Positions 1 to 10,855 of a stretch of 64,000 nucleotides of DNA are shown here, piece by piece. The DNA comes from Tretioscincus oriximinensis (Eukaryota; Chordata; Lepidosauria; Squamata; Gymnophthalmidae), in the NCBI GenBank assembly GCA_022410635.1, contig JAJVDF010000015.1:3316936-3380935 (forward strand). Reading direction: 5' to 3'. Numbering within the stretch: position 1 is the stretch's first letter; the number at the start of each line of letters is the position of its first letter. A program made the translations under genes and the position numbers. The notes below the pieces were generated by a model. It had not been told where the DNA came from and made no database searches. It saw only the letters and a list, made by a program, of their open reading frames with translations.

Positions 1-650
1 ACAATATCAACTGGATCCCCTTTATCTACATGTTTGTTAACACTCTCAAAGAATTCTAGCAAGTTGGTAAGGCAGGATTTACCTTTGCTGAAGCCATGCT
101 GAGTTTCATTCAGCAATGCGTGCTTCTCCATGTGTTTAGTAATTTTGTCCTTAATTAAGGTTTCCAACACTTTACCTGGAATTGATGTTAAACTGATTGG
201 TCTATAATTTNCGGGATCACCCCAGGATCGTTTTTTGAAGATTGGTGTTACATTAGCTACCTTCCAATCTATTCGTACTATGCCTGATCTTAAGGAAAGA
301 TTAAATATTTTGGTTAGAAGTTCGGCAACTTCGCATTTGAGTTCTTTAAGAATTCTGTTTTCTGACCTGATAATGTTATCCACAGTGCTTCTGTGGATGG
401 GTCTGTTTTACCTGGAAATTCCAGTTCGTAGGATTCAACCTCTTCTTTAACATACAAGGCTACGCCACCACCANGTCTCCCTTTCCTNTCTTTTCTGTAT
501 TGTTTGTAANCTGGGATTACTGTATCCCATTGGTTTTCTTCTCTCCACCAGGTTTCATTTATGCCAATAATATCGACAATATTGTCAATCACTAAGCATT
601 CCAACTCCCCTATTTTTTGCTCGGAGGCTTCTGGCATTTGCATACAGGCA
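1..650 (-). mobile_element. CR1 LINE fragment with internal deletion
   Basis: Read on the minus strand, 650-375 encodes part of an endonuclease domain (DIIGINETWW, then GGGVALYVKEE) and 355-1 encodes the start of a reverse transcriptase (NYRPISLTSIPG, then TQHGFSKGKSCLTNLLEF). These motifs and their order are those of CR1 LINEs. The endonuclease C-terminus and the linker before the RT are missing, and the two parts meet in different frames near 355-375, so this is a dead copy. It runs off the left edge of the window. Family assignment is firm; the subfamily is not known. Confidence 0.85.
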
Positions 651-660
651 TTTATGCGTG

Positions 661-1385
661 TATGGGAGGGGCATAAAAATTACATCGGCCGATGGGTGGG
701 GCAGAGGGGAGTGAGAACTACTCATGTATGAGAAGCTTTTTCTCATTTTCTCATGAGGAGGGCTAAATAGTCACGCATATATAAGATTCTTGAGCAATTC
801 TCAAAGGGAAGGAACTTTCTGCAGTTTTAACCAGAACTATGAGTGACACATTTCTGTTGCTGTCTAGTTGCAATGTTCTGTGCATAAAGGACTTGGACTA
901 GTATATCAATTAATCCACTGTGTGAATTAGAAAAGTGTAAAACAAAAATTGCATGTCTGAGCATCCATCCATTTGATTAGCTAGTAAACCATGTAACTGA
1001 ACAATCAAATTATTCAGGTTTGCATTTGAATGTATTTATAAGTAGGAAATATCGTTTTTCCCATTTAAAAAGTCTTTATCATTGGCAAGAATGCAACGTG
1101 AAGTGTTTGATCAAATTGTTCATGTTCACAACTGATTCAATCGAATTTTTGAACATTCAAACAACTGCATGTTCAGANTGATGCATGTTCAGACTGATGC
1201 AAATTTTCAAATGATTTTTTNAAAATCCGACATTAATTTTGCACACTAATTTACAACTGATCTATGCTTGAGACCGATTATGGCACTGTTTTTGTGCTGC
1301 AGCTTGTTCCATATGTTCNGTCCTGTGCAGATGAACTAGGCCACTGGGAAATCTTTATTATCAGTATGTATGTTTACAACTGCAT
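661..1385. other. No gene seen; anonymous AT-rich DNA
   Basis: No open frame or repeat family recognised. There is a short local duplication of catgttcaga-tgatg around 1170-1200. Confidence 0.6.
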
Positions 1386-1386
1386 A

Positions 1387-1430
1387 CTTATTTATTTATT
1401 TACATTTCTATGCTGCTCTATACAATAACC
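1387..1430 (-). mobile_element. L2-like LINE 3' tail fragment
   Basis: TTTA repeats followed by 'catttctatgctgctctatac' match the terminal part of the (ATTT)n-tailed L2-like family seen at 7664, 10729, 16572, 22175, 27488, 36770 and 54480. Only the tail is recognisable. Confidence 0.5.
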
Positions 1431-1960
1431 GAAGTTTTTGCTCTATACAATAACCTTTCCTTTTTGCATATCACCTTCAACAATCCAGTAATGGAGAAAC
1501 TATTCATTCTATCAACAGTCTTTACTGTACAAAGGTTTGTTTGCTCTCCTGATATGCCCCAGAATCTGCCTTGTTGGTACCCAAATTCCATTCTACTTTA
1601 CCCTGCATTTTGCAGAGACGTAGAAATAGATAACAAATATCTAACCCTCTGGAGATGCAAGGGGACTTTTTTGAGAGCACTAGGAGGTGGGGAAGGTTTT
1701 AACTAAAGTCTACCTACAAGCCATATTTCCTTAAAGGTTCAGAATCGTTTAGTCCAGCAGAAGTTTTGATCTTTTTTTCCCTGAAAGTCCAGTAGTGGTG
1801 GCATAGCCACTGTTATCCACCTATATGATATCTTTTCAAGTATTTGAAGATATTATATTCCTCCTTCCCATATTTTCTGTTTCCTAGGCTAAAATTATCC
1901 AGTTTTCTCAGTCTGTCTGCATAGGACTTTATTTCCAGTTCTGATAATATTTTTTTAAAA
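1431..1960. other. No gene seen
   Basis: Anonymous sequence. A 98-codon open frame at 1410-1706 begins inside the repeat tail and shows no recognisable domain. Confidence 0.55.
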
Positions 1961-2098
1961 AATGTTTTTTTATACTTTGCCTTTTTCAACCCAGAGGGGA
2001 TGAAAACCTTCTGCTTGTCTCTTCATAACAGAACCTTGTAAAGTAGGTGTGTCTAAGAGAACTCTGAAGAACTGTGACTAGGCCAAGATCACATATAA
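1961..2098 (-). mobile_element. tRNA-type SINE fragment (family B 3' half)
   Basis: Reverse complement of the SINE body found at 48222-48460: a pyrimidine-rich 'ttatactttgcctttttcaaccc' end, then the segment with gaactctgaagaactgtgactaggcc, the usual 'ggccagtcacagttct' block. The 5' tRNA head is missing or too diverged to see. Confidence 0.6.
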
Positions 2099-3223
2099 AC
2101 AGATGAATATCATATATTGTTTTGCATTTCAAAAGAAGCTTCATAGCGATGGGTGACAAATTGTGATTGCTGCTATCTTAAATCAAGTAGGCACTGCCCA
2201 TGCCAGCCTTGGGCTTCCTTTTGCAACTGACCCACTTATTTCTTGCATTAGTGCAGGAGACATTTCCTTTTGTCCAAGAAAGTTCGAACGTCTCATTTGG
2301 GAGAGCCAAAGGCAACCCCAGTCCTCGCTGCCTGAGAAATGTCATCAGAGGATTTAATCAAAAATGTCTGAAGAAAGATTTATATGTAGCAAAATATTGT
2401 GGCTTTGAAGGTTATCCAAAGGGCATTAGCATATCTGTATGTAGTTTTAAATGTTACCAGTTAATCACCCATTTTTATAATTATAGAGTTTAAAGACCGT
2501 CTGAGTTTCTATAGAGGTCGGTTGCAAAAATATAGTCTTTTATCTTTTTCCTCTCTCTCTCTTATTCTTTAAGGTAAAGAACATTTCCTTAATCTGGCAT
2601 TACTGGGGTGGGGAGGAGCACATGAATCTTCTGAGTCTGGAACTCTGTGATATCTTAACTTTACAGGAATGAAACTTGGATTTGCTGCTGTTTTCCAAAA
2701 TGGCCATGCCTGCAGCCACAGAGGCAAGAAGCCTTCCTGTGTGCACGATCCTTAACAGGATTATCAGGATACCATGAGAAAGTCGAATCACATACTGAGA
2801 ATACCCAGTATTTATTTCCTGGTTAGATATCTTGTCTGTTCCAAGTGGATTTCACAATTTTCTAATGTTTTGTTTGCAAAAGGATGGACGTGCGATTGGG
2901 TTATTCTGGATTTTAAAGCCATTGTCGTGTGGAGGGGATCTATGTTCTTCTATAGTATTTGCAAATCAAGGTTCAGCTTTCCAATATTACATTTGCCTCT
3001 AGGCAGGGGTTTATTCATGTGTTCTGAACCTCAGGAGAAAATTTCTAAAACTATTGCTAGGTATGAGAGATGCTTTATGGCTTTTTTGAAGAATCAGTAA
3101 TCAGAATTCCTTAGCCCAGGAATGAACTGTTTAACANCTATATATAACTGACTTTCCTATTTTGGATTCTGTAACTTTGACGTGTACTCCTCTGTTCAGC
3201 ACTCTTTTGTCTTTTGGATATAG
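2099..3223. other. No gene seen
   Basis: Mostly unique-looking sequence with short open frames and no recognisable domain. A CT-rich run lies at about 2550-2575. Confidence 0.55.
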
Positions 3224-3910
3224 TGTCAGGGTTCGCCATTAGTAATATATTAATTGGCATAAATTGATATAAAAATATACAAGCATTGGTCTCTAGAAGC
3301 CCAGGCCTCATGTCTGCAAAATTTTGGGGAATTTTCCAGTACAGGNTGTTGCAAGAGAGCTAATCTCTCTTCCTGCCCTGAAGCAATACCCATCTTTGCA
3401 ATGTTTACCTGCACCCATTATCTCTAGGTACACCCATTATCTCAGGAGCCTTGGCTTAATGGCATTAATCAATTGCCTGGAAGCCCTGAGGAAGTTCTGG
3501 CTATCACCTCTCCAGGGGGTGAATGACCGGTCACAGGTCCTGGCAGCTACAGGGATCAATCTTGTACCACCCAAACCATNACCATATTTGGAGTTTCCTG
3601 ACACAGGCTGCGCCCCTTGGAAGGAGAGAGAAATGTCACACAGGTGTCGCAACCTGGGGCCACCTCCGGTCCGCCCCAAACCACACCTTCGGAACANCCA
3701 TTCTCTGACGTCTGTTTCTTGTGCACGCCTTCTGATCTAATGTCAATAAAAACCAGCGCACAGGGGTGCTCTGGAGGTTCCATAACCCATGTGGGCCTCC
3801 TAGATCTTGCCTCTTGATCTAAGCTTATGGTCTCTGTGTGAGTTCTTGATGGGAGTCAGATCCTACACGTGTCCGTATCCTGATGATGAGCTGCCTCCGA
3901 TGTGTTGACA
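3224..3910 (+). mobile_element. Endogenous retrovirus LTR, probably solo
   Basis: The segment starts tgtcagggtt and ends gtgttgaca, so the termini are TG...CA with a 5-bp inverted match (tgtca/tgaca). It is GC-richer than its surroundings. An AATAAA at 3745-3750 is followed by about 160 bp suitable for R-U5. No gag, pol or env sequence lies on either side within the window, which suggests a solo LTR. I could not find a clean target duplication, and the right end could instead be 3920. The open frames across it are low-complexity shadows. Confidence 0.65.
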
Positions 3911-4031
3911 CCTTATAACATGGTAAGCAAACCCCCGTTAATATAGTGCTACTGATACTTGCAATAAAGATGCATCAGAATGTTTTAAAGCTAGGTCCAA
4001 CCATACCTGTTTGTATTTTCCTGGATTTAGA
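3911..4031. other. No feature seen between LTR and DNA element
   Basis: Short anonymous spacer. Confidence 0.5.
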
Positions 4032-4365
4032 TAGGCTGACCAGATGATTTCTTTGTGGGGAGGTTAAAGCTGGTTTGTGGTGTCTCACGGGGGGGAGGAG
4101 AATTACCTTGTTTTTTGCTGAGGAAAAAAAGTTTATATTTTTTAAATTCACTGCACCACCACTAGGGGGCTCTGGCAACTGGGGCCAGCTCCTGAAGGCA
4201 CNCTCCCCTCAGTAAAAAATAAAAAATGCAAACGTCTCACACACTTCAAAAAAATCTCATGCACTTCATAAAATTCTCACATGATTCCATGTTGGTGGAT
4301 GGATATGCAAATTAGGAAGAATATTAATTACCCCACTTTGGGCCTCAGAAAATCTGGTCAGTCTA
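4032..4365. mobile_element. Non-autonomous DNA element, taggctgaccaga family, copy 1
   Basis: The left end is taggctgaccagatga and the right end is aatctggtcagtcta, giving terminal inverted repeats (TIRs) of about 13 bp. Internal blocks are shared with 25421-26104: the 'cactagggggctctggcaac' region, the 'ccagctcctgaaggcac' region, and repeated 'cacttcaaaaaa' segments. Its left part also shares 'tttttgctgaggaaaaaaa' with the foldback pair at 19727-20108. No transposase frame is present. The flanking octamers (gatttaga and attagaga) are similar but not identical. Confidence 0.75.
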
Positions 4366-5009
4366 ATTAGAGAAGAAAAGAATTAAAGTATGAGTTCCAA
4401 CTGTGTTTGCCAGGAAATGGAGTGAAGGAGAACTGGTATTGTTATCAAACCATTTCCCAAGGTTTTGGTATCATTTATAATGCCTGTGTAATTATTTTCT
4501 ATAATTCTAATAAGTATTAGTTTCTATTTATAATACTGTAGTGTACTATTACCGTTTCATAGTGTAATATTTTCTTTATATTTAATTTTACAATTGTATT
4601 GTTTTAATCTATACATTTTTCATGGTTTCTGTAAACTGCTTTGAGTAGAATGAGTAAATGAATAAATGATTTGATTCTAGGTCTAGAACCTCCAAGAGTA
4701 GGAACCCATGCTCCTGGCCTTTGGAATCTCCAGGGATTCTGCTTAAGCATTCAAATTGTGCCATCCCCACATATAAGAAAAAAGAACTTTGTGCCTTCTG
4801 CAGAAAGCCTCCTGTTCTAGACCAGGATCCTAGGATGCTGGTAGATCTCAGTGCTGAGGACAAAACGTGAAATGAGCTACCATAAAACACCATTTGGGAT
4901 CCTCCAGCTCAGTTTAAGATTCGTCCTATGCAGACAGGTTGGGCTTGGGGAGATCATGGCCTCCCACATCCCATACGAATGTCCAGAAAAGGACTTTTAC
5001 ATCTTTTTT
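4366..5009. other. No gene seen
   Basis: AT-rich stretch, strongest at 4480-4660. The 94-codon minus-strand open frame at 4609-4893 has no recognisable domain. Confidence 0.55.
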
Positions 5010-5285
5010 CTAATATGAGACAATGCCCCATGCAGAGGGGGGCTTCCTTGATAAACAAAGGCGAGGATGAACAGGTATCTTCACAAGATATCTGAACGTG
5101 TACAGAATAGGTGCTTGATANAGCTCAAAGGGGAGAGAATTCCACAACCTGGGGGCTATCACAGAGGAGGCTCTCCCACGTATCCACTTGCCTTTGACGA
5201 GTGATGGAGGTGGCACTGTAAGAAGAGCCTCATCAGAAGATTTTAGGGTGTGGGCAAGTGTGTTTGGGTGATAGCATTCCTTCAA
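5010..5285 (-). mobile_element. L2/CR1-group LINE, C-terminal RT fragment
   Basis: The minus-strand frame contains VPPPSLVKGKW, then SSVIAPRLWNSLPFE, which is the conserved C-terminal block downstream of the reverse transcriptase in L2-type LINEs ('..APRLWNSLP..'). It is open for 91 codons with one N. No catalytic RT motif is present. It is probably a different subfamily from the (ATTT)n-tailed copies. Assignment to the L2/CR1 superfamily is firm; the exact clade is inferred. Confidence 0.7.
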
Positions 5286-6108
5286 CTATTTGGGGCCCAA
5301 GCCATTTAGGCTGGATCAAAGAATGGCATGAGCACCAAACAAATCCAGTGAATCAGTGATTCTGCTGGCTGGCACCCACTTCAATCAGGCTTACTCTGCC
5401 ATTTCTATAGGGGTGAAAATTCTCAAACACCTAATGTTCCTTTATGACCTTTTTACATCATTACTTAATACCTTACATAATCTTCTAGTTATGTAGTTTG
5501 TCACAGTATTTTTAATTATCATGATATCCAGTATGGTATGCAGAAGGTTCCTTGGCAGTTTTTTCTCCAGTCATTGAGTATATCCAGAGATATGTAGTCT
5601 CAGCTAAGTCCTTAGATCTTCCTTAAAGAACCCATAATTCATTGATTGAATATAGGTCAGAAATTTGCTGCCTATTGAATTTTCAATGATAGATTTTTGC
5701 TTTCAAAATGGATTGCTAGTTGACAGAGATTCCCATTAATCGGATTATAGCACCATTCATCTTTTTTACACTTGAAAGGACTTGCCATCTATTTTCTCAT
5801 TTTCCAGTTGATTACAATCAAATATAGCAATATAAACTTGAGCATGAGCTTACTGAAACAGGAGGCAGCCATGACTTAATGTTGCAGCAACTGATTGTAA
5901 AACAGCCTACTACAGGTTCAATCATGGACTTCAATATTAATGTCTACCAGTATTCCAAACAGCCATGTGGGGGTTCACACAGGCTCTCTAGGGTGTCTTG
6001 GCCATCATTACTAGCCAGATGACCAGCTCTATTTGAATTTCCCACTACCATTTGTGCAGCCAGGTAATCAGTCTGTGTTACTGACCTAGAAATGGCAGGA
6101 ACCATCTT
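5286..6108. other. No gene seen
   Basis: Anonymous sequence without a recognised repeat or open frame. Confidence 0.55.
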
Positions 6109-6490
6109 GAGGAGGAGAAGAAGAAGAAAAAGAAGGAGGAAAAGAAGGAGAAGGAGAAGCAGCGGCTCCACCCTTCTCACCCAAAGGAACTCAGATTGAT
6201 TTACAGGGTTAATTTTCTATTCCATTCTATCTTCCCCACCAGGTTAATGGTGGTACTCATTTATCTAATTGAAATGTAGATTTCAATTTTAATCTTTTGA
6301 ATAGTTATATTGGCTAGAACGGAAGGCCAGTAGAGGGCACTCACCCCTCTCCACATCCGACACAGGGCCTCGAAACTGGATGTCTCAAATGAAATAAAGA
6401 CACTTAGCCAACTGAGCCATTTCACCTCTTTCTTTAAGAGTGAATCATTACCAATATGCCATACCTTTCATATATAAGGATTAGGTAGCT
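6109..6490 (-). mobile_element. tRNA-headed SINE (family A), long 5' form
   Basis: On the minus strand, a diverged head (ttggctaagtgtc) is followed by the 'cacagggcctcgaaac / cctctccacatccgac' block, the shared body, and a purine-rich (GAA/GGA)n tail on the plus strand at 6109-6160. Beyond the usual head, 6432-6490 carries a further block (agagtgaatcattacc.. to cctttcatatataaggatt) that recurs next to the SINE at 26487-26850. The 78-codon poly-Leu frame here is only the tail translated. Confidence 0.75.
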
Positions 6491-7663
6491 CTTAGTGACT
6501 ACGCTATGCATGTCTTGAGGAAGCTCCTCCAGTTCCCTGGAGGGGAGGAAGGGAAGGGAAGAATGGGTAGCAAGTTATCCATGCCTGCAGAAACAATGGC
6601 TAAAACCACCCACAGCTAGTATGCTCTGTCCACACTGGACCAAGTGAAATCCTGGTCAGAATTACTGGTAGAATTTTGACATTAATATGTACCATTCAAC
6701 TAGCAGATCCTTGTCCACAACACATGTATCTGGGACTACTGGGAGATCAATTTCAGTGACACGCCAAGGCACACATCAAAATGGGTTATCCAAAGGCTCA
6801 AAGGTTAGGAATTATTGTTGCTAGATTTTTTTAAATGCCCTGAAACTTATGGCCAAAGCTATGATGTGGACCAATGGATTTCACTGGTCCACTGATCCCA
6901 ATCACTACCTTTCTGTTCAGAAAGGTCCAATGTTTAACTCTCAATATGACAGCAGGACACATTCTCAATAGACTAGACTTGGAGAAGTGCCTCAGTTTTC
7001 AATGAGCAGACAGGGCTCCTGCCCTTTAATTTTCATTTCCAGAGTGCCCTCTGGTTTGTAAATCTGGTACACACAGAGAGCTGAAGCAACTGGCTGTATA
7101 ATATGAAGCAATTTTCTTGCAATGCAATAATGACATGTTGATGGATTGACCAGCTTGCCACAAATCAAGGTACTCTGGAATTCTGGCTAAGATTGGGGAA
7201 TGGAAATTACTTTGTTGGCAATCCTCTTACAACTTTAATTTTTCAGAGTACTGAATACCTCTAACATAGCCTTGCAAAAACTGAAACTAACATTGTTTTG
7301 CAAACATTTAAGAAAAGTCACCTCCATAAATAATAAGCAGGATTGTTATTGAAGGGTACAGTGTAGTTTTCAGGGGATTAAAACCAGAAAAGCAAACATA
7401 TGCTGCAACATAAAAAATGTTGTATTAATGAAGAATATCAGATGTTCTACTTCAATGCACACTACACCAACTTTCACAATCCTGGTGTCCTCTAGAAATT
7501 TGAAACAACCTCAACAGGCCTACCCAGACATCTAGATGATGTTAACTTGGGAAGCAGTGATTTCCCAATCCCAATTGCAAAGCACATGTTTTTCTGTTGT
7601 TTTTCCCACTTTTTCTCCCTATTGTTGCACTGAACCGAGGATAAGTGCATCTGTATCTACATT
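6491..7663. other. No gene seen
   Basis: About 1.2 kb of anonymous sequence with no recognised repeat or open frame. Confidence 0.55.
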
Positions 7664-7742
7664 ATTTTTTATTTATTTTTTATTTATTTATTTATATTTA
7701 TACTTCGCCCTATACCCCGAAGGACTCAGGGCAGCCATTAGA
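7664..7742 (-). mobile_element. L2-like LINE 3' tail
   Basis: (ATTT)n followed by 'tacttcgccctataccccgaaggactcagggc'. On the minus strand this is the '...ctgagaccttcgggtatagggcg' 3' end plus (AAAT)n, as in the longer copies at 47640 (plus) and 54480 (minus). Confidence 0.65.
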
Positions 7743-7866
7743 GGTGTGTCTGAACTGAAATTTAGTGATTTTGTTTAAATTGAGCCAGTTACCCTTGATT
7801 CATGCTCATTTTGAACCCTTTCTTCTTAATTCAGTTTGCAAGTGAACAAGGCGAACCATAGCGAAC

Positions 7867-9178
7867 TACATAAGAACATAAGAGGAGTCCCGCTGAATCA
7901 GGCTGGAGTCCATCTAGTCCAGTCTTCTGTCTCACACAGAGGCCCACCAACTGCAGTCTCGAACAGAAGAAGGCAAAAATTTAAACTGTTCTCAACACCT
8001 TGCAAAAGGCATTTCAGGAGTACTGCCTGTTGCTCCATCTCAAAGGCAGTATCAAGACATCCATCCTAGCAGCTTTTTATACCCTTGACTTCCACGAAGT
8101 TGTCTAATTCTGTCTTAAAATTATCCAGGCTGCTAGCTACTACCACCTCTTTTGGAAGTAAATACCATAGGCCAATCACCTATGAAAAAATGCTTTCCTT
8201 TGTCCTCACTCTTCTGCCCACCAGTTTCAAACAATACTCCCTGGTCCTAGTTAGGGTTGCCATACATCCCGGGAAAGCAGGACAATCCCAGTTTGGGGGA
8301 CTAAAATATAGTCCCTTCCGGGTTTTAAGATAAAATCCCGGCTTTTTACATTCCCCAATGCTGCATCAGGGAATGTAAAAATCCAGGATTTTAAAGGAAA
8401 AGGAGCCGTCAGAGCTGACGGCTCCAGCCCGGCAACGCTTTCTGGGGTCCTGAAGGGAACCTCGGAGCGTGCCGTAGTTGCTCCAATGCTGGAGGCGGGG
8501 ATTCGCGTCAGGCAAAGCCACCAACTTGCCTCTAGCGGAGCAAAAATGCTCTGTTCTCCTGTCACAAACCCAGCCGTTTTGCTCCGCTGGAGGCGAGTTG
8601 GCGGCTTTGCCTGACGCGAATCCCCGCCTCCAGCATTGGAGCAACTATGCTCACACACACACGTCCATATGTGCGCGCGCGTGCACGCACCCCACCCCTG
8701 GCCCGGTTTGGGGCTGCCAAAATATGGCAGCCCTAGTCCTAGTGTTGTGTGACAAAGAAAATACTTTTTCTCTATCCACCTTATCCATCCCATGCATGAT
8801 TTTATACATTTCAATTAGGTTTCCTCTCAAATGCCATCTTTCGAGTCTGAAGAGGCACAGACATTGCAGCCTGACTTAAGGGAGGTTCTCTAGTCCCTTG
8901 ATCATTCTTGTTGCCTTTTTCTGCATCTTCTCTAGTTCCACAATATCCTTTTTGAGATGGTTTGACCAGAATTGTACACAATATTCCCAATGTGGCCTCA
9001 TTACAGATTTATAAAAAGGCAAAACATCACTTGCTGACTTGTTTTCGGTTCCTTTCCTAATTATCCGTAACATTGAATTTGCTTTTTTTGCTGCTGCTGC
9101 ACACTGGTTGACACCTTCATTGAACTGTCCACCAACACTCCAAGATACTTTTCCTGCTTGTTCACAGAAAGCTTGGAT
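7867..9178 (-). mobile_element. CR1 LINE 3' part, interrupted by a DNA element
   Basis: The 3' end lies at 7867 (acataagaacataag, the CR1 terminal repeat on the minus strand). It continues through the 3' coding region to 8251 and resumes at 8744-9178, where the minus strand encodes LPFYKSVMRPHWEYCVQFW and ELEKMQKKATRMIKGLENLP, the C-terminal RT region of CR1. The two halves join exactly across the insertion once one copy of the octamer is removed. The copy is 5'-truncated and has stops. Confidence 0.9.
8252..8735. mobile_element. Hairpin-rich non-autonomous hAT-type element
   Basis: 484 bp with TIRs tagggttgccata / tatggcagcccta (13 bp, one mismatch), flanked by a perfect 8-bp duplication gtcctagt at 8244-8251 and 8736-8743. 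An 8-bp duplication is diagnostic of hAT-type transposition. Inside lie a 71-bp inverted repeat (8475-8545 and 8577-8647, three mismatches, 31-bp loop), a 10-bp-arm palindrome at 8403-8424, and another hairpin at about 8343-8380. It is GC-rich, unlike the host CR1. The three long open frames here are products of the inverted repeat, not genes. No transposase is encoded. Confidence 0.92.
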
Positions 9179-9415
9179 TGTTATGACTACCTTGATTTGC
9201 TATTACTTAGTTCATTAGAATCTCCCTTGTCCAGCTGAGATTTAAACTGGGGTTTTACAAACAGAATGGTTTGGCTCCCTTACAAACTTTGCAAACCACC
9301 CACTTCACTGCAAACCAAACCTACCAAACTTGCAACATCTCTAATTTGCATACATTATTTCAGATGTTATCTCTTTAGTGAATGCTCGCAGGGCTAACCT
9401 TAAAGACAAAAGACA
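9179..9415. other. No feature seen
   Basis: Short anonymous stretch between a CR1 and a GAA tract. Confidence 0.5.
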
Positions 9416-9706
9416 AGAAGAAGAAGAAGAAGAAGAAGAAGAAGAAGAAGAAGAAGAAGAAGAAGAAAAGAAGAAGAAGAAGAAGAAGAAGAAGAAGAAG
9501 AAGAAGAAGAAGAAGAAGAANAAGAAGAAGAAGAAGAAGAAGAAGAAGAAGAAGAAGAAGAAGAAGAAGAAGAAGAAGAAGAAGAAGAAGAAGAAGAAGA
9601 AGAAGAAGAAGAAGAAGAGGAGGAAGAGGAAGAGGAAGAGGAAGAGGAAGAGGAAGAGGAAGAGGAAGAGGAAGAGGAAGAGGAAGAGGAAGAAAAAGAA
9701 GGAAGA
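9416..9706 (+). repeat. Long GAA then GAGGAA tract (homopurine)
   Basis: Almost uninterrupted (GAA)n to about 9614 with one N near 9521, followed by (GAGGAA)n to about 9690 and a short purine run. All-purine on the plus strand for about 290 bp. It abuts the 3' end of a minus-strand SINE and is most simply its (TTC)n tail, grown by slippage. Poly-Lys, poly-Arg, poly-Glu and poly-Ser frames across it are not genes. Confidence 0.95.
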
Positions 9707-9990
9707 AGAACTGGGTTCTTATACCCAGCTTTTTTCACCTTTCAAAGGTACTCAAAGCGGCTTACAAGGATATTTTGCCTGAAGGCTGTCATTCTATCTT
9801 CTTCACCAGGTTCCCACGTATCTACTTGCAGTCAGGTTCAATTTCTTGCAATTCTTGCTTTTGAATAANTGGGTAGGCTAGAGCTACAGGCTAGTGGAAG
9901 GTGCTCACCCCTCTCCACGTCCGACACAGGGCTTCGAAACTCTTATCTCCCAGATAAGAGACTGTCTCCTTAGCGTCTGATCTTCCCCTG
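9700..9990 (-). mobile_element. tRNA-headed SINE, family A
   Basis: Reverse complement of the SINE at 10236: the tail 'gaactgggttcttatacccagc', then 'aagcggcttacaagg', 'attctatcttcttcacc', 'caattcttgctttgaa', and the 'cccctctccacgtccgacacagggcttcgaaac' B-box-side block. The head is diverged after 9960. Confidence 0.85.
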
Positions 9991-10235
9991 TAGTTGATGT
10001 GGCCAGACCTGCTTATTCCACATTGGCCTTATTAGCCACCAGTGAGCTATGCCAAGAAGAGCTCAACATTCTTTTAGACTTCCTCTCATCTGAGACTGGA
10101 AATTAGGGCAAAACCCAGCAAGCNTTACAGAAATCACACACTGTGGAAGGTAGCCTCAGAAAGCAGTGACAGTAGTAAGTCCTAATGAAATTTCCAGAGC
10201 TGAGAATCCTAATTATGGATTCTTACCCTAGAGCA

Positions 10236-10547
10236 GGCACGGATAGCTCAGTTGCTTAGGAATTCGTCTCTCGCCTGGGAGATCGGGTTTCGAAGCTCTG
10301 TGTTAGAAGTGGGGAGGGTTGAGCACCTTCCACTAGCCTGTAGCTCTAGCCAACCCAGCTATTCGAAAGCATGAATTGCAAGAAATTGCAACTGACTGCA
10401 AATAGATACATGGGAACCACCATAGCCTGGTGGGGAAGATAGAATGTGAGCCTTCGGGCAAAATATATCCTTGTAAGCCGCTTTGAGTCCCTTTGAAAGG
10501 TGAGAAAAGCGGGGTATAAGAACCAAGTTCTTCTTCTTCTTCTTCTA
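10236..10547 (+). mobile_element. tRNA-headed SINE, family A, near full length
   Basis: The head 'cacggatagctcagttgcttagg' resembles a pol III A box and 'gggtttcgaagctc' resembles a B box. A 150-bp body follows (gaaagcatgaattgcaagaaattgc...), then the tail 'gtaagccgctttgagtccc...gcggggtataagaacc' ending in (TTC)n. Flanks contain ggattcttaccctag on the left and gaattcttatcctaa on the right, a possible decayed target duplication; the right side also repeats taatgatctctt. Confidence 0.85.
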
Positions 10548-10728
10548 ATGATCTCTTAGAATTCTTATCCTAATGATCTCTTCTGAAAATGAAGCCAGCT
10601 TGGCTTGTGTCAACAACAGCTACCTGCTGTTTTCTGGATCCAAAAAAGCAAATTTACATAGTAGTATTTAGGCCTCTGTACATTGCCTTTGCTGTTTTCA
10701 TCCAACGGCTTGGAAATCATGCTGATGG

Positions 10729-10855
10729 TTTATTTATTTATTTACATTTATATTCCACCCTATGCCTAAGGTCCAAGGATGGATCATAATAAAAAAACTA
10801 TAAAAACAGATTGAAATAGAACAATTTAAAAATATAACAATCTAAAAATACAACA
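10729..10855 (-). mobile_element. L2-like LINE 3' end
   Basis: (TTTA)n, 'catttatattccaccctatgcc', then 'ggatcataataaaaaaactataaaaacag'. This matches the longer copy at 22175. Confidence 0.65.

Noticed and set aside
8251..8879. Open frames of 187, 133 and 92 codons on both strands
   Set aside because: They mirror one another because of the 71-bp inverted repeat in the hAT-type element, and cross the CR1 boundary; no coding signal.
9378..9864. Open frames of 112-160 codons (poly-Lys, poly-Arg, poly-Glu, poly-Ser)
   Set aside because: They are translations of the GAA/GAGGAA tract and adjoining SINE.
10236..10310. Possible tRNA gene
   Set aside because: A- and B-box-like sequences belong to a SINE head; no cloverleaf can be drawn and the body and (TTC)n tail follow.
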